Shown: in pieces, positions 1 to 12,800 of the stretch
How the letters are laid out: the number at the start of each line of letters is the position of its first letter
Position numbering within the stretch: the stretch's first letter is position 1
Source of the DNA: Lomentospora prolificans
Taxonomy: Eukaryota > Ascomycota > Sordariomycetes > Microascales > Microascaceae
Direction: 5' to 3'
Length of the DNA: 64,000 nucleotides
NCBI GenBank assembly: GCA_029532625.1
Contig: JARFXM010000008.1
Span: 1-64,000 of the forward strand
Notes under the pieces: model-generated
Seen by the model: the letters and a program-made list of their open reading frames with translations, nothing else
Databases searched by the model: none
What the model was told of the DNA's origin: nothing
Position numbers and translations under genes: made by a program

Positions 1-175
1 CCTAACCCTAACCCTAACCCTAACCCTAACCCTAACCCTAACCCTAACCCTAACCCTAACCCTAACCCTAACCCTAACCCTAACCCTAACCCTAACCCTA
101 ACCCTAACCCTAACCCTAACCCTAACCCTAACCCTAACCCTAACCCTAACCCTAACCCTAACCCTTAACCCTAAG
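1..175. repeat. Telomere, CCCTAA tandem array
   Basis: About 29 uninterrupted CCCTAA units run from base 1, with one degenerate unit (CCCTTAA) near 163-169 just before the array ends. This is the C-rich strand of the TTAGGG telomere used by most filamentous fungi, so base 1 is at or close to the physical chromosome end. The array passes directly into retrotransposon sequence, with no subtelomeric helicase gene between. Confidence 0.98.
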
Positions 176-2075
176 ACTAGAATATATAGAAATAAGAACT
201 AAAAATATAGAGGAACTTATATAAACTATAAACTATAGAACTAATAAAACTATTACTAGTATCCTAGAATAGATAACTAAATATAATAAACTTATTATAG
301 AGATATAGGGATAAGTTAAGAGACTTAAAACCAAGCTTAATAATATAGATATAGTAGCTATATAAGTATATACCAAAGCTATAGAAAAAGAAATAGATAT
401 AGTAAAGTAAGAAGTCTAGGTAATAAGGAAAGTAAGACTATAAGTAGTATAATAAAACTCTAAATATAATAGGCAAGCCATGAAGATATATAAACAATAG
501 TACAAAGAACTATAAGGATAATAAAGCCTAGAGAATACTTCTAAAAAGGTATAAGAAAGCTATAAACAAGCTATCATACTAGAAAACCAAAGTCTAAACA
601 TCATAAGCTCTAATAAAACCAAATATTTAAAAGTACTAATTATGATTCAAGGACGAATATATAAAGCCTTAATAGATAGTAGAGTATAAGGTAACTTTAT
701 TTTACTAGATATAGTAAATGAACTATAACTCCTATAGAATTATAAGGAATAACCATACCTGTTAAGTAACTATAAAAGAGAACTTATTATATATAGAAAA
801 GGTATAGTAAATATAGAGACTATATACCTTAATGTCATAATCTAAAACTAACCTGATAAAATATCCTTTGATATTATAGAATCAAACTATCCTATTATGA
901 TTAGTATACTATAGTTAAGAACCTAAAACCTAAGAATAGACTGGATTACTAATCAGCTCACTTAGACTAGGATCTAAGGAGAATCTATTAATAGTTCAGT
1001 CCCTAAATAGTATTAACTAGAGTAGTATATACTAAATAAACTAAGAGCCTTTAGGATAATAGTATATATTAAAGTACTTACTACTAAAAATTTAAATCAC
1101 CTACTAAAAGGAAAGAAATATAAATAAAACTAGATAATATATTATATAATAAGTATAACTACTATACTAATAAAAGAAGAAATAATATAGAACTTACTAC
1201 TATAATACTATAAGTATAATAAAATATTTATAGAAGAATTAGAAACTAGACTCCTAGAATATAGTAAATAGGACTATAAGATTCATCTTAAACTAGGAAT
1301 ATAACCTAAGTTCATACTAATATATAACTTAAATAAAAACTAGTTAAAAGAACTTTAGGAATATATATAAGAAAATATTAGAAAAGGGTTTATTAGACCC
1401 TTAATATTACTAGTAGGATACCCTATCCTCTTTATACTAAAGAAGGATAGAAGACTACATATATATATAGACTACTACTAACTTAATAAGATTACTATTA
1501 AGAACTAATACCTACTACTATTAATCTCAGAGTTAAAGGATAGACTATAAAAAGTAAAATAGTTTACTACCCTAGATCTTAAAAGGGTATATAACCTTAT
1601 TAGGATTAAGGAAGGAGATAAGTAGAAGATAGCCTTCTATACTTAATATAGATACTTTAAATATTATATTATACTATTCAGACTTACTAATATACTAGTA
1701 ACCTTCTAAACTATAATTAACTATATACTATAAGAGCACCTAGATTAGTTTATAGTAGCCTATTTAGATAATATCCTTATCTTCTTAGAGACTTTAGAGG
1801 AATATAAAGAATATATTAAAAAGGTACTATAAAAACTCTATAATACTAACTTATTAGTAAAACTAAAGAAAAGTCACTTCTATATATAAGAAGTAGACTT
1901 CCTTAGATATACTATCTAACTAGGAGAAATCAGAATATAAGAATTAAAAATTAAGGCTATACTTAACTAGCTAGTACCTTAGATAGTTACTAAAGTATAG
2001 GGATTCCTAGGATTTATTAATTTCTATAGGAGATTCCTAAAGGATTATAGTAAGAGAGTCAGACCTCTCATAGAG
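174..2075 (+). mobile_element. Chromovirus A, left fragment (decayed protease-RT region)
   Basis: This stretch aligns base for base with 4488-6390 of element B, with many more C-to-T and G-to-A changes. A decayed aspartic protease core (an ALIDS-like stretch) is readable near 650-690. The reverse transcriptase follows, with a GFIRP-like motif near 1390 and a YLDNIL-like catalytic box near 1760-1790. Stops occur every few codons, so it is non-functional. Its 5' end, including the LTR and gag, is missing because the telomere starts at about 174. Its 3' continuation resumes at 15292, beyond element C. The TAGAG at 2071-2075 is the left target-site duplication of C. Confidence 0.88.
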
Positions 2076-2241
2076 TGTTACGGGCTAGCCGCAGAGTGTA
2101 GTCTGCAACGCAGGGCCTAGATATATCTATTATAAAATAACTAAAAAGTAAAAGGAAAGAATAGGAAAAAAAAAGGATCTTCTACTATAGCAGTAGTTAT
2201 ATAGGGGCTACTTATAGGGGTGTATACACCTATGGGAGTAG
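2076..2241 (-). repeat. LTR of element C, left part (continues at 9536-9812)
   Basis: These 166 bp match the first part of the right-hand LTR at 14849-15014. The first 55 bases (2076-2130) keep a normal GC content and many CpG and CpA sites, whereas the same positions of the right LTR are mutated to TA. The LTR is interrupted by element B after the AGTAG at 2237-2241 and resumes at 9536. Confidence 0.85.
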
Positions 2242-2673
2242 TGTCACGCCCCGACCAAGTAGGCGGCCAGGCGGTGAACTGCGGCACAAAAGGATAAACC
2301 TCGGAGCCAAGGCCTAGCCAATCAGGGGGGGACCAAACAGCCAAGGCAGTCAGTCCACAGGGGACCAACCAAGGAAACAAGTCAGTCCCAGGGGGACCGA
2401 CACAGGGGGGGTGTCAGTCCAGGCTTGGACCAGCAGGGCACAAGGATCAGTCCAGAAGTAATCCACAGATATATAAGTCATAGTCACTACCTCTCATATC
2501 TAGTTCATTTCCTTAACTCTCCAGTAGTCAATTCAAATCACTCTATAAACCACACTTAAATACACATTATAGACCTTTATTATTACTATCTAACTACCTC
2601 ACTTATCCACTAACAGGCCCAACTATTCTAACCTTAAAGCAACTAACCCTATTAGAAGTATTAGAACATTATA
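2242..2673 (+). repeat. 5' LTR of element B
   Basis: The LTR starts TGTCACGCCCC. Its first 240 bp or so keep a high GC content and look unmutated, while the distal 190 bp are AT-shifted. It is the same length as the 3' LTR at 9099-9530. The distal (R-U5-like) part resembles the LTRs of family A, although the proximal part is different. Confidence 0.88.
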
Positions 2674-2929
2674 TATTAACTACTCCTATTTAGTAAGTAA
2701 CCCTTTCAAATAGTAAAGAAACTAACAGTAGGAACCATAGTAAATAAAACCACATCTAGCACTAGCATCACAGCTGCTAGTAAGGAACAGCTTACTAAAA
2801 AGATCAAGGAACTTATAGAGCAACTTCAACAAGCCTAACAGCAGAATACTCAACTCCAGGAACAATACTAACCTATCATATATAAAGACATATTATCTCT
2901 CTTCCAAACTATTATCTAATCTACTACTA

Positions 2930-5900
2930 ACACTATTACAGAAGCAAGGAAGCCCAAGGTCCACTTCCCAGGACCTAAGAAGTTTGATAGAAGCCATATC
3001 AAGCTATAGTCCTTCCTTACATATATAAGGGTATATTATAACTACTATAGAATCACTAATACCACTACTAAAGTTACTAGTATAGTAGGATTCCTAGTTA
3101 GAGACACTATAGTATAGTTTAAACCAACCTTATAGGACTACTACACTAGTAAACCTGCACAATAAGACAGCATAACCAAAAGAATGTTCAAAAACTACAA
3201 CAACTTTAAAGAAGCTATTAAAGGGGCTTTTAGAGATCTAGACAAAGACTAGACTATAAAACGAAAACTCAGGGAAACCTGATAAAAGACCTCAGCCTTA
3301 GAATATATATCTAAGTTCTAATAAATCACTATACACCTTAAATAGGATGATAAATCTATAATTAAATACTTCTACTATAAGTTAAAAGATAAAGTAAAAG
3401 ATGAAATTAATAAGATCCTAGATACTCCTATAGAACTTAGAAAGTATATAGACCTCACTATTAGGATTAATAACTAACTATATCAATAGTAACTAGAGAA
3501 ACACCAGAAGACACCATATAGTAGAAGATATAGCAAAAAACAGGAAGCTAATACTAGGAAATAATATAATAGTAATACCTCATAGGGAACTCACCTAGGG
3601 CCTATAGAACTTAATTCCACTATATGAAGAGATAACTATAGAATCAAGAAACAAATAGAAGACTATCTTAGTAAATACTATACCTATAGCTATATAAGAC
3701 ATTTCACAAGAGAATACTAAAATAGAGGAAACTAGGGAGCAGGGAGAAAAGAATAAGGAGACTAAAAGAATAAGAGCTAGAGGCCTATACCTCAAGGAAA
3801 AACCTAGAGTAATAATAAGTAAAGTAAGGCTAGTAATAAACCTACTACCTAAACTCAGACCTTAGCCAGCAGTACTATCCCAGACTACCAAGTTATATAT
3901 TAGACTATATACTATAATAACAACTATTAAATACACTATAATAAGAAAGATAGAGCTAGATACTACCTATAAAAACCACAAACCCTTACAACTATAGAAA
4001 GAGAAAAAACTAGACTAAGTAACCTTAAAGCTAATAATATTAAAAAGGAGATACTTACAATACTTAAAAAGTACCTAGGAATAGAAGTAAAAGAACTAAA
4101 CATCACTATATTCCACCAGAAGCATCACAACCACAAGTAAAGCAAGAAACCACCCACAGAATACACTCAATATATAAAGTAGATCCAAATTACCTTACAA
4201 CAACGATAAAAAGGGAAAGAGGTCAAGAACCAAAGACTTCCCCCTTATTAAGAAATAATACCTATTACTAAAGAAGAAGGAACCACCTAGAAAATCAATA
4301 AGTATATTAAAAATACTAAAAAACTAGTAAAGAAGGTCTATAACCTTAAAGAAGTAATTAATAAGCTAGATAACACTCTCTATAACCAACTTAATAAAGA
4401 TTAAAAGAATAATCTACTAAAACAGTTCAAACTAATAATCAAGAAACTCAGTTAAATCAAAACACAATAAGCAGAAATAGCTAGAAGACTAGAACATATA
4501 GAAACAAGAACCAAAAATATAAAGGAACTTATATAAACTACAAACTATAGAACTAATAAAACTATCACTAACATCCTAGAATAAATAACTAAATACAATA
4601 AACTTATCATAGAAATACAAAGATAAGTCAAGGGACTCAAAACCAAACTTAACAATATAGATATAGTAGCCATGCAGGCATATACCAAAGCTATAGAAAA
4701 AGAAATAGACATAGTAAAACAAGACATCCAGGCAATAAGAGAAGTAAGACTATAAGTAGCACAATAAAACTTCAAATATAATAAACAAGCCATAAAGATA
4801 TACAAACAACAGCACAAAGAACCACAAAGATAATAAAGCCTAGAGAACACTTCCAAAAAAGCATAAGAAAGCTACAAATAAGCCATCATACTAGAAAACC
4901 AAAGTCTAAATATTATAAGCTCTAATAAAACTAAATATTTAAAAGTACTAATTATAATTCAAGGATAAATATATAAAGCCTTAATAGATAGCAGAGTACA
5001 AGGAAATTTCATCTCACCAGACATAATAAATAAACTACAACTCCTATAGAATCACAAAGAATAACCATACCTATTAAGCAACTATAAAAGAGAACTTATT
5101 ATATATAGAAAAGGTATAGTAAATATAGAGACTATACACCTTAATATCATAATCCAAAACCAACCCAATAAAATATCCTTCAATATCATAGAATCAAACT
5201 ATCCTATTATAATTAGCATACTATAATTAAGAACCCAAAACCTAAGAATAGACTAGATTACTAATCAGCTCACTTGAACTAGGATCCAAGGAGAATCTAT
5301 CAATAGTTCAGTCCCTGAGCAGCATTAACTAGAGCAGCATACACCAAACAAACCAAGAGCCTTTCAAATAATAGTACACATTAAAGCACTCACTACTAAA
5401 GATTCAAATCACCTACTAAAAGGAAAGAAATACAAATAAAACTAGACAACACATTACATAATAAGCATAACTACCACACTAATAAAAGAAGAAATAATAC
5501 AGAACTTACCACCACAATATCACAAGTACAGCAAAATATTCACAGAAGAATTAGAAACCAGACTCCTAGAATATAGCAAATAGGATCATAAGATTCATCT
5601 CAAACCAGGAACACAACCCAAGTTCATGCTAATATACAACCTAAATAAAAACCAGTTAAAAGAACTTTAGGAGTATATATAAGAAAACATTAGAAAAGGG
5701 TTTATTAGACCCTCAATATTACTAGCAGGATACCCTATCCTCTTTATACCAAAAAAGGATAGAAGACTATGTATATACGTAGACTACCACCAACTCAACA
5801 AGATCACTATTAAGAACCAATACCCACTACTATTAATCTCAGAGTTAAGGGATAGACTACAAAAAGCAAAATAGTTTACTACCCTAGATCTCAAAGGGGT

Positions 5901-8360
5901 ATACAACCTTATCAGGATCAAGGAAGGAGATAAGTAAAAGATAGCCTTCCACACTTAATACAGATACTTTGAATATTATATTATACTATTTAGACTTACT
6001 AATACACTAGTAACCTTCTAAACCATAATTAACCATATACTATAAGAGCACCTAGATCAGTTTATAGTAGCCTATTTAGATAATATCCTCATCTTCTTAG
6101 AGACCTTAGAAGAATATAAGGAACATATTAAAAAGGTACTATAAAAACTCCATAATACTAACTTATTAGTAGAACTAAAGAAAAGTCACTTCTATATATA
6201 AGAAGTAGACTTCCTTAGATACACTATCCAACCAGGAGAAATCAGAATACAGAAATTAAAAGTCAAGGCTACACTTAACTAGCTAGTACCTTAGATAGTT
6301 ACTAAAGTATAGGGATTCCTAGGATTTATTAATTTCTATAGGAGGTTCCTAAAGGACCATAGCAAGAGAGTCAGATCTCTTATAGAGCTTATAAAGAATA
6401 AGAACACCTTTATATAGGGGACAGAATAGTAATAAGCATTCTAAAAAGTAAAATAAAGTATTTATAAGAGACTAGTATTATATAAAGCAGACCCTAGTAA
6501 ACCTTTTAAAGTTGAGATAGATGTATCAGACTATACCCTAGGAGTATAACTTGGATAAAGAGATAAACAAAGAAGGATACACCTGATCGCTTTTATATTG
6601 AAAAAGTTAAGTAGACCTACACTATAATACAGGATCCTAGATAAAGAACTTATAGTAATTATCAAAGCCTTCAAGGAATAGAAACATTACCTCATAAGGG
6701 CAAAATACCCTATTATTATCTATTCTAATCATAAAAACCTTACTAGCTTCATAACCACTAAGGAATTGAATAAGTAATAAGTCTAATAGGCTGAATTCCT
6801 CTCTAAATATAACTTTAAAATCATATATATTAAAGAAAAAGAAAATAGACAAGCTGATACACTTAGTCGATGACCAGATCACTTCCAGAAGATACCTAAG
6901 GAAGCAAGTATGATATTCTATTATAACAAACAAGGAAGCCTATAATAACTAGTAGCAAGCTACTAAGTTAATACTACTACTAAGGTAATAGAAGAAATTA
7001 AAAGCTACTATAAGGATCTAAAACAAGGATAATATAAAAAGAATACACCAGTACCCCCAGAACTAGCCAAGGAACTAATACAAGTAATACACAAGTTACC
7101 ACTTAGTAAGCACCTAGGGATCATAAAAATAATCAAAAGAATACTAAGAGGATACCTCATCCTATAGCTAAAAATAGTAGTTAAGGAAGTACTCACCGAA
7201 TGTGCTTTATATATAAAGAACAAAAACTTATAATATAAGCCATAAGGGCTATTATAGCTAATACTAGTACTAGAAGTACTATAGCAAAAGATTATTATCA
7301 ACTTTATTATTAAATTACTAAAGTTAGAAGACCTAACTATAAAAGTTAAATATAATAATATTATAGTAGTCATAGACTAACTCATAAAATATACTTACTT
7401 TATACCCTATAATAAAGCTATAAAAGCACCTCAATTCATAGAACTATTCCTACAGATAGTAGCTATAAACTATAACCTACTAGAAGAAATCAATACTAAT
7501 AAAGGAAGCATCTTCACTTCCCACTTCTAGTAGAGCCTTTCAGATAGATTAGGAATTAACTATAAGTTATCCACAGCCTACTATCCTAAGACCTAAGGAC
7601 AAGTAGAATAGGTAAATCAAATACTAGAAACCTACCTATAATACTATATCAACTAGGAATAAAATAACTAGGTAGTACTACTACCCCTAGCCTAGTATAC
7701 CTATAACACTAATATATTAGAAAGTATAGGAATATCACTATTCTATACAAACTATAGAATATAACCCAAGACAGGATTCAAGCCTATAGGAATAAAAATA
7801 TAAGCTAAATAAGTAATCATCTAATTAGAAAAAATAAAAGAACTCTATAAGTAACTAATAGAAGAACTAGAGTTTATAAAATAAAGGATGAAGTACTATA
7901 TAAATAGGAAAAGGATTAAGGGACTAACCTTTAAGGAGGGAAGTAAGGTCTACCTACTATAAAAGAAACCAGGAATAAGGGACCTACAAATCAAAACCCG
8001 ACAACCAAGCGACAAACTCAATCACTAAAAAATCAGGCCCTTCATCATAAAAAGGAAAATCTTAGAAGTTAACTATAAACTATAACTTCCTAAAATAATA
8101 AAGATAAACCCTATATTCCACATCATACTACTCAAACCAGTACACCAAGATACACCTACTAAAGAAACTATAGAAGTAGCCACAATAGAAAGAGAATACA
8201 AAGTAGAGAAGGTTCTTAACTCCATAATCAATAATAGGAAAGTCAAATATTTAATTAAATAGAAAGGCTATAACCATAATAAAAATACTTAGGAGCCTAT
8301 CTAGAATCTAGCTAGAAGCCTAATATTACTTACAGAGTTCCACCAGAAGAACCTAAGGAA
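2930..8360 (+). pseudogene. gag-pol remnant of element B (gag, PR, RT, RNase H, IN, chromodomain)
   Basis: No open frame survives, but domain signatures can be read through the stops. A gag capsid-like stretch lies near 2940-3470. A CCHC knuckle at 3676-3717 has its cysteines changed to tyrosine (TGT to TAT), while the His and the basic residues remain. The protease core is near 4960-5030, RT near 5690-6110 with a YLDNIL box, and RNase H near 6490-6890 ending in a QADTLSR motif. The integrase zinc-binding and core region lies near 7060-7620. A chromodomain at about 8195-8350 retains YLIKWKGY and WEP-type motifs. This is the canonical chromovirus order. The TAA/TAG stops are what CAA/CAG codons become under RIP. 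Confidence 0.88.
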
Positions 8361-9098
8361 ACCCCAGGACCTAATAGTAAAGGATCTAAGAATAAATCTA
8401 AATTAAAATCAACCTTATATATATCAAAATCCACTATACTAAAGGCCCTAAGAAGCTAGGCATCCCCTATAGCCTATTGAATAGCTATAGTAGCCTCCTC
8501 AGCCCCTTCACTCTCCTTAAGGCCAGAAAGGCCCTACTAGAAAAAGGCAGCATTCTTTTCTTTCAGGGCATGACACTGGCGACAAAGACACTGGAGGCAG
8601 GCGAGGATCTCTTGCAGATCCCCCTCTGCCTTATCGATGTCTTCGTCCACCTTCTGGGCAGTGGTAAGTGAACGAGTCACTAAGGGGCGAGTTAGTAAGG
8701 GATAACTAGCATAATATACCAGCAACCTATAAGCCAACACCACCAAACTACCATCACACGATTTCTTCTGACAAGTATATTCCTAGCAATGAGAAGACCT
8801 ACTAGCAAATAAACAAACTGTCTTCACTCTATAGCAACAGGAATATAGTATATTATCCTTCTTAGTGCCTGATGATACTATTTAGCGAACCAAGGCATCT
8901 ACCTCTTGTTTCTTTCTCAAAGATTCTAGGTTAGGGGTACTGCACTTGGAGACATAGGTAGTTATACTGAAAGGGGTATTATTAGTAGAACAAGTTGTAA
9001 AAGGAAGAAATTAGGGATTTGGGAAAAACCAACTAATAGGGAAAACAGGCTACTTAAGAAGGTCTTTAGGGACAAAGACTAAAAGAGGGGAGGCATCA

Positions 9099-9530
9099 TA
9101 TTATACCCTGACTAAGTAGGCAGCTAGGTAGTGAACTGTAGTATAAAAGGATAAACCTTGGAGCCAAGGCCTAGCTAATCAGGGGGGGACTGAACAGCTA
9201 AGGCAGTTAGTCCATAGGGGACCAACTAAGGAAACAAGTCAGTCCTAGGGGGACTGACGCAGGGGGGGTGTCAGTCCAGGCTTGGACCAGCAGGGTGTAA
9301 GGATCAGTCTGGAAGTGATCCACAGATATATAAGTCATAGTCACTACCTCTTATATCTAGTTCATTTCCTTAACTCTCTAATAGTTAATTCAAGTCACTC
9401 TATGAACCACACTTGAATACATATTACAGACCTTTATTGTTACTATCTGACTGCCTCACTTATCCACTAACAGGCCTGACTGTTCTAACCTTAAAGTAAC
9501 TAACCCTATCAGAAGTGTTGGAACGTCACA
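9099..9530 (+). repeat. 3' LTR of element B, with upstream polypurine tract
   Basis: The LTR is preceded by a purine-rich tract (about 9081-9094, AAAAGAGGGGAGG) that would prime plus-strand synthesis. Its first bases are TATTATACCC where the 5' LTR has TGTCACGCCC, which shows local RIP. The end GTCACA is intact and is followed by the AGTAG duplication. Confidence 0.88.
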
Positions 9531-9535
9531 AGTAG

Positions 9536-9812
9536 GTCTACAGTAGGGTTATGGACCTCTAGGCAGGGGCATATATACTATCCTACTATAGCTAGTCTAC
9601 TAGGAGATTACTTATAGGCTTCCTAATAGGGGGGTATATAGGTAGTCTTATTACTATAGGTCTATAGGGGGATTACTAGTAGACCTCCTAATAGGGGGGG
9701 TATATAGAGCTCTAATTATAGTAGGCCTAGTGAGAAGGTACTATCCCCTTTTAGAGGGTGTAGGGGGTGCTAGTATTACTAGTACTTATGTTCTAGGGTT
9801 TAACCTATTATA
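9536..9812 (-). repeat. LTR of element C, left copy continued
   Basis: This is the remaining 277 bp of the C LTR split by element B. It matches 15015-15291 and ends TAACCTATTATA where the less mutated right copy ends CAACCCGTTACA. Confidence 0.85.
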
Positions 9813-12800
9813 GTACCCCCCTCCTCCTATTAGAGGGCCCTTATTAGGGGTTTGTTATAGCTCTATATAGTCTCTAGAGGTTATTATATTCCTCTATAGG
9901 CCTGTCTACTTTAGTGATAGGTCTATAGTATACCTTATAGGTATCTAATACTACTATATCCTATATATATTCTACTAGCTCTTAAGTAAGAGCTATATAG
10001 CCTTCCTAATATACTAAGGCTTTATAGAAATAGCCTCTTCCTCACTTCTTCTACCTAGTATAAAAGATTTATACTACTTAGTATTTATCTTCTCTACCTT
10101 TATAGAGTAGTAAGGGTTATATATTATTAGTTTACTAGCTTAGTAGTAGGTTACTATATACTTACTATAGGAGGTCTATATTAAAGTATTTATAGATATT
10201 GCTAGGAATATCTAGTTCTATAATACTAGTACTTAGTACTACTATTATTATATATTTATAGTGGAGCTAGTCTAACTTCTTTAATAGGTATAGTGAGCTA
10301 TAGTTTTTTACTTAGAGCTAGATTTTATTACTAATTTTAAACCTTTTAGCTAGGTAGTGCTATATATTTACTACTTCTTCCTATTAGAGTTAGGCAGTAG
10401 CTATTACTACCTAGGTAAATCTAGTAGCTTTGTAGAGGTAGGTGTAGAACTTATTAGCTTATTTCTCCTCTATATTATAGGGAGTAGAGGGAGTACTCTC
10501 TATAATACTAAGTGGATCTATATTATAGTTATATTCTAGGAAGAATAGGCTTATCCTAATAGTAGTATTTACCCTATTATTTAGAGCTAACTATATAAGT
10601 AGGATATACTTGCTTTAATCTAACTAGGAATAATAGATAAATACCTATAGGTAGTATTATACTTCCTAGTTTATTTATTCAGGGCTGCTATTAGTTTATA
10701 GGTAATAGGCTGAGTTTAGTTAGTATTTGATCCCTAGTTATTTATAGAACCTTCTCTAGAAATAGCTTATCTAGTTACTACCTCTATTACTTATAATTAA
10801 GTTAGGAATTCTATAATACTAGTAATAGATAATAAGGAAATACTTAGTATAGGCTTCTATAGTTATAGTTATTATTAGTTCTAGTATTATATTCTTAGAG
10901 AGGTAGTTAATAATAACCTATAAGAAGGTTACTCTATCTAGACTAGTAGGGGGAAGATTAGTTATAAAGTCTATAGTAAGCTTACTTTAGGTCCTCTCTA
11001 GTATAGGGAGTAGTTTAAGGAGGCTATATTTAGTCTATCTCTAGATAGTTCCTCTTCTATAGATATTATAGTTCTTTATAAACTAGTAGATATTCTATAT
11101 TAACCTGGGCTAATAAAACTAATAGGTTACTATAGTGATGGTTCCTTTATAGCTTAGGTGGCTAGTAGTGCTTATATTATAGATAACTTAGACTATATAG
11201 CTTTATAGGGGGTAGCTTATACCTTTACTAGGTATTTATAATTAATCTCTAAAGGTGAGCTAGTTGTTTATATTAATATAGTATTCTAATATCTATAGCT
11301 TAAGGTTTAGTATTAGGGGAAAACTATAGTCCCCCTAAGAGACTATAGTAAATACTCTCTAATAGGTAGTATCTTCTAGTAAGGTATTATTCTAGAGTTA
11401 TTATAGCTCTAGTTCTATCTAGAAGATATCTATAGGGCTTATTACTAGGGGCTCTTCTATAGGCTTACTTTATACTATCTAAGGTAGCTCTAGCAGGATG
11501 ATAGTAGGTTCTATAAGGAGTATAGAGGTAGGGATTAGTTAGATAAAATATCCTATTTCTTAGTTATCTAGGTTATCCTAAGGAATATCTTACTTTTAGT
11601 AGGATAGGGTATCTACTATACTATTTAGGCTCCTTAGGTAGTAGTATAGGGTAAAATAATAATAGGATAGGAGTTCAGCCTAATAACTTTACTATTCTAT
11701 TAGCTACTACCTAGTTATAAAGTAGGTGAGATTCTAATAGTCTATAAGTATAGTAAAGGTACTATAACTAGTTAGTTCTATAGACTATTTAGAGAGGTAT
11801 TATATAATCGCTAGTATCTCTTTATTATGGATAGGGTAGTTATACTTAGTAGGGCTAAGTTACTATAAGTAGTAGGCTATAATATAGTACTACCTACTTC
11901 TATCCTCCTAGGAGAGGATACTACCTAGGGTAGATCTAGAGTAGTCTATCTTAACCTAGGTAGGTTATTTAGGGTCCTACTAGTAAAGTATTAGCTTCTT
12001 TATAAAGGCTACTTTTAAGGTATTAAAGGCCTCCTACTACTCCTAGCCCTACTAGAATAGGATCCCTTTCCTTATTAGCTAAGTTAGTAGTAGGGTTACC
12101 TTTATAAAGTTATAGATGAATACTTAGTAATAGTTAGTGAAACTAAAGAAACTTTAGATACCCCTTATAGAGGTTAGTAAGGCTTATTTATAGATAGCCC
12201 TTAGCTTTTCTAGGTTATAGAAGATACCTTTTCTAGTAGTTATTATGAACCTTAGGTACTTAACTATTTTTATACTAAACTTATACTTCTTTAAATCTAA
12301 GTATAGTCCTATATTAGAGAGTGCTTAGAGTACCTTCTATACTTTTACTTTATAGTTACTCTAGGATCCTCTTGAATAGATGAGTATATTATTGATATAG
12401 GTAGTAATAAAATTAGTGAATTTATATAGGGTTATATTAATAAGCTACTAGAAGGTTATAGGAGTATTAGATAGCTTAAATAGATATACTAGCTATTTAA
12501 AGAGTCTATATCAGGTCTAGAATATAGTTTTCTCTTTATAGCCCTCTACTATATAGATCTTATAGAAAGTAGTATAGATATCTAGTTTAGTAAACTATTA
12601 GGTACTAGCTAGGTTATATAGGGTCTCTATAATTAGTAGGAGTAGGTAGTAGTCCTTTTTTAATATAGTATTAAGTACTTAGTAGTTAATATAAAAGTAG
12701 AGGCTACCTCTTAGTTTCTATATAAAAAGTATAGGGGCTGCTACTAGTAAGCTACTAGCTTAGATAAACCCTTTATTAAGTAGCTTAGAGAGTATCTAGT

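Larger units (their letters stand above)
2242..9530 (+). mobile_element. Chromovirus B, complete but mutated Ty3/Gypsy element
   Basis: This 7,289-bp element has 432-bp LTRs at both ends (2242-2673 and 9099-9530), TG...CA-type termini and a 5-bp AGTAG duplication (2237-2241 and 9531-9535). The uninterrupted target can be seen in the other LTR of C near 15009-15020. The decayed order is gag, zinc knuckle, protease, RT, RNase H, integrase and chromodomain. That order with a terminal chromodomain defines chromoviruses within Ty3/Gypsy. B carries fewer RIP changes than A, which agrees with it being the youngest insertion. Confidence 0.92.

Noticed and set aside
1..175. Regularly spaced short repeats that could look like a CRISPR array
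   Set aside because: The units are contiguous 6-bp telomere repeats without spacers, in a eukaryotic chromosome.
2141..2380. 79-aa minus-strand open frame
   Set aside because: It spans the junction between the LTRs of elements C and B, so it is a chance product of nested insertion.
10357..10539. 60-aa plus-strand open frame inside element C
   Set aside because: Pol of this element is on the minus strand; the frame is Tyr/Ile/Leu-rich from TA-biased mutation and has no domain.
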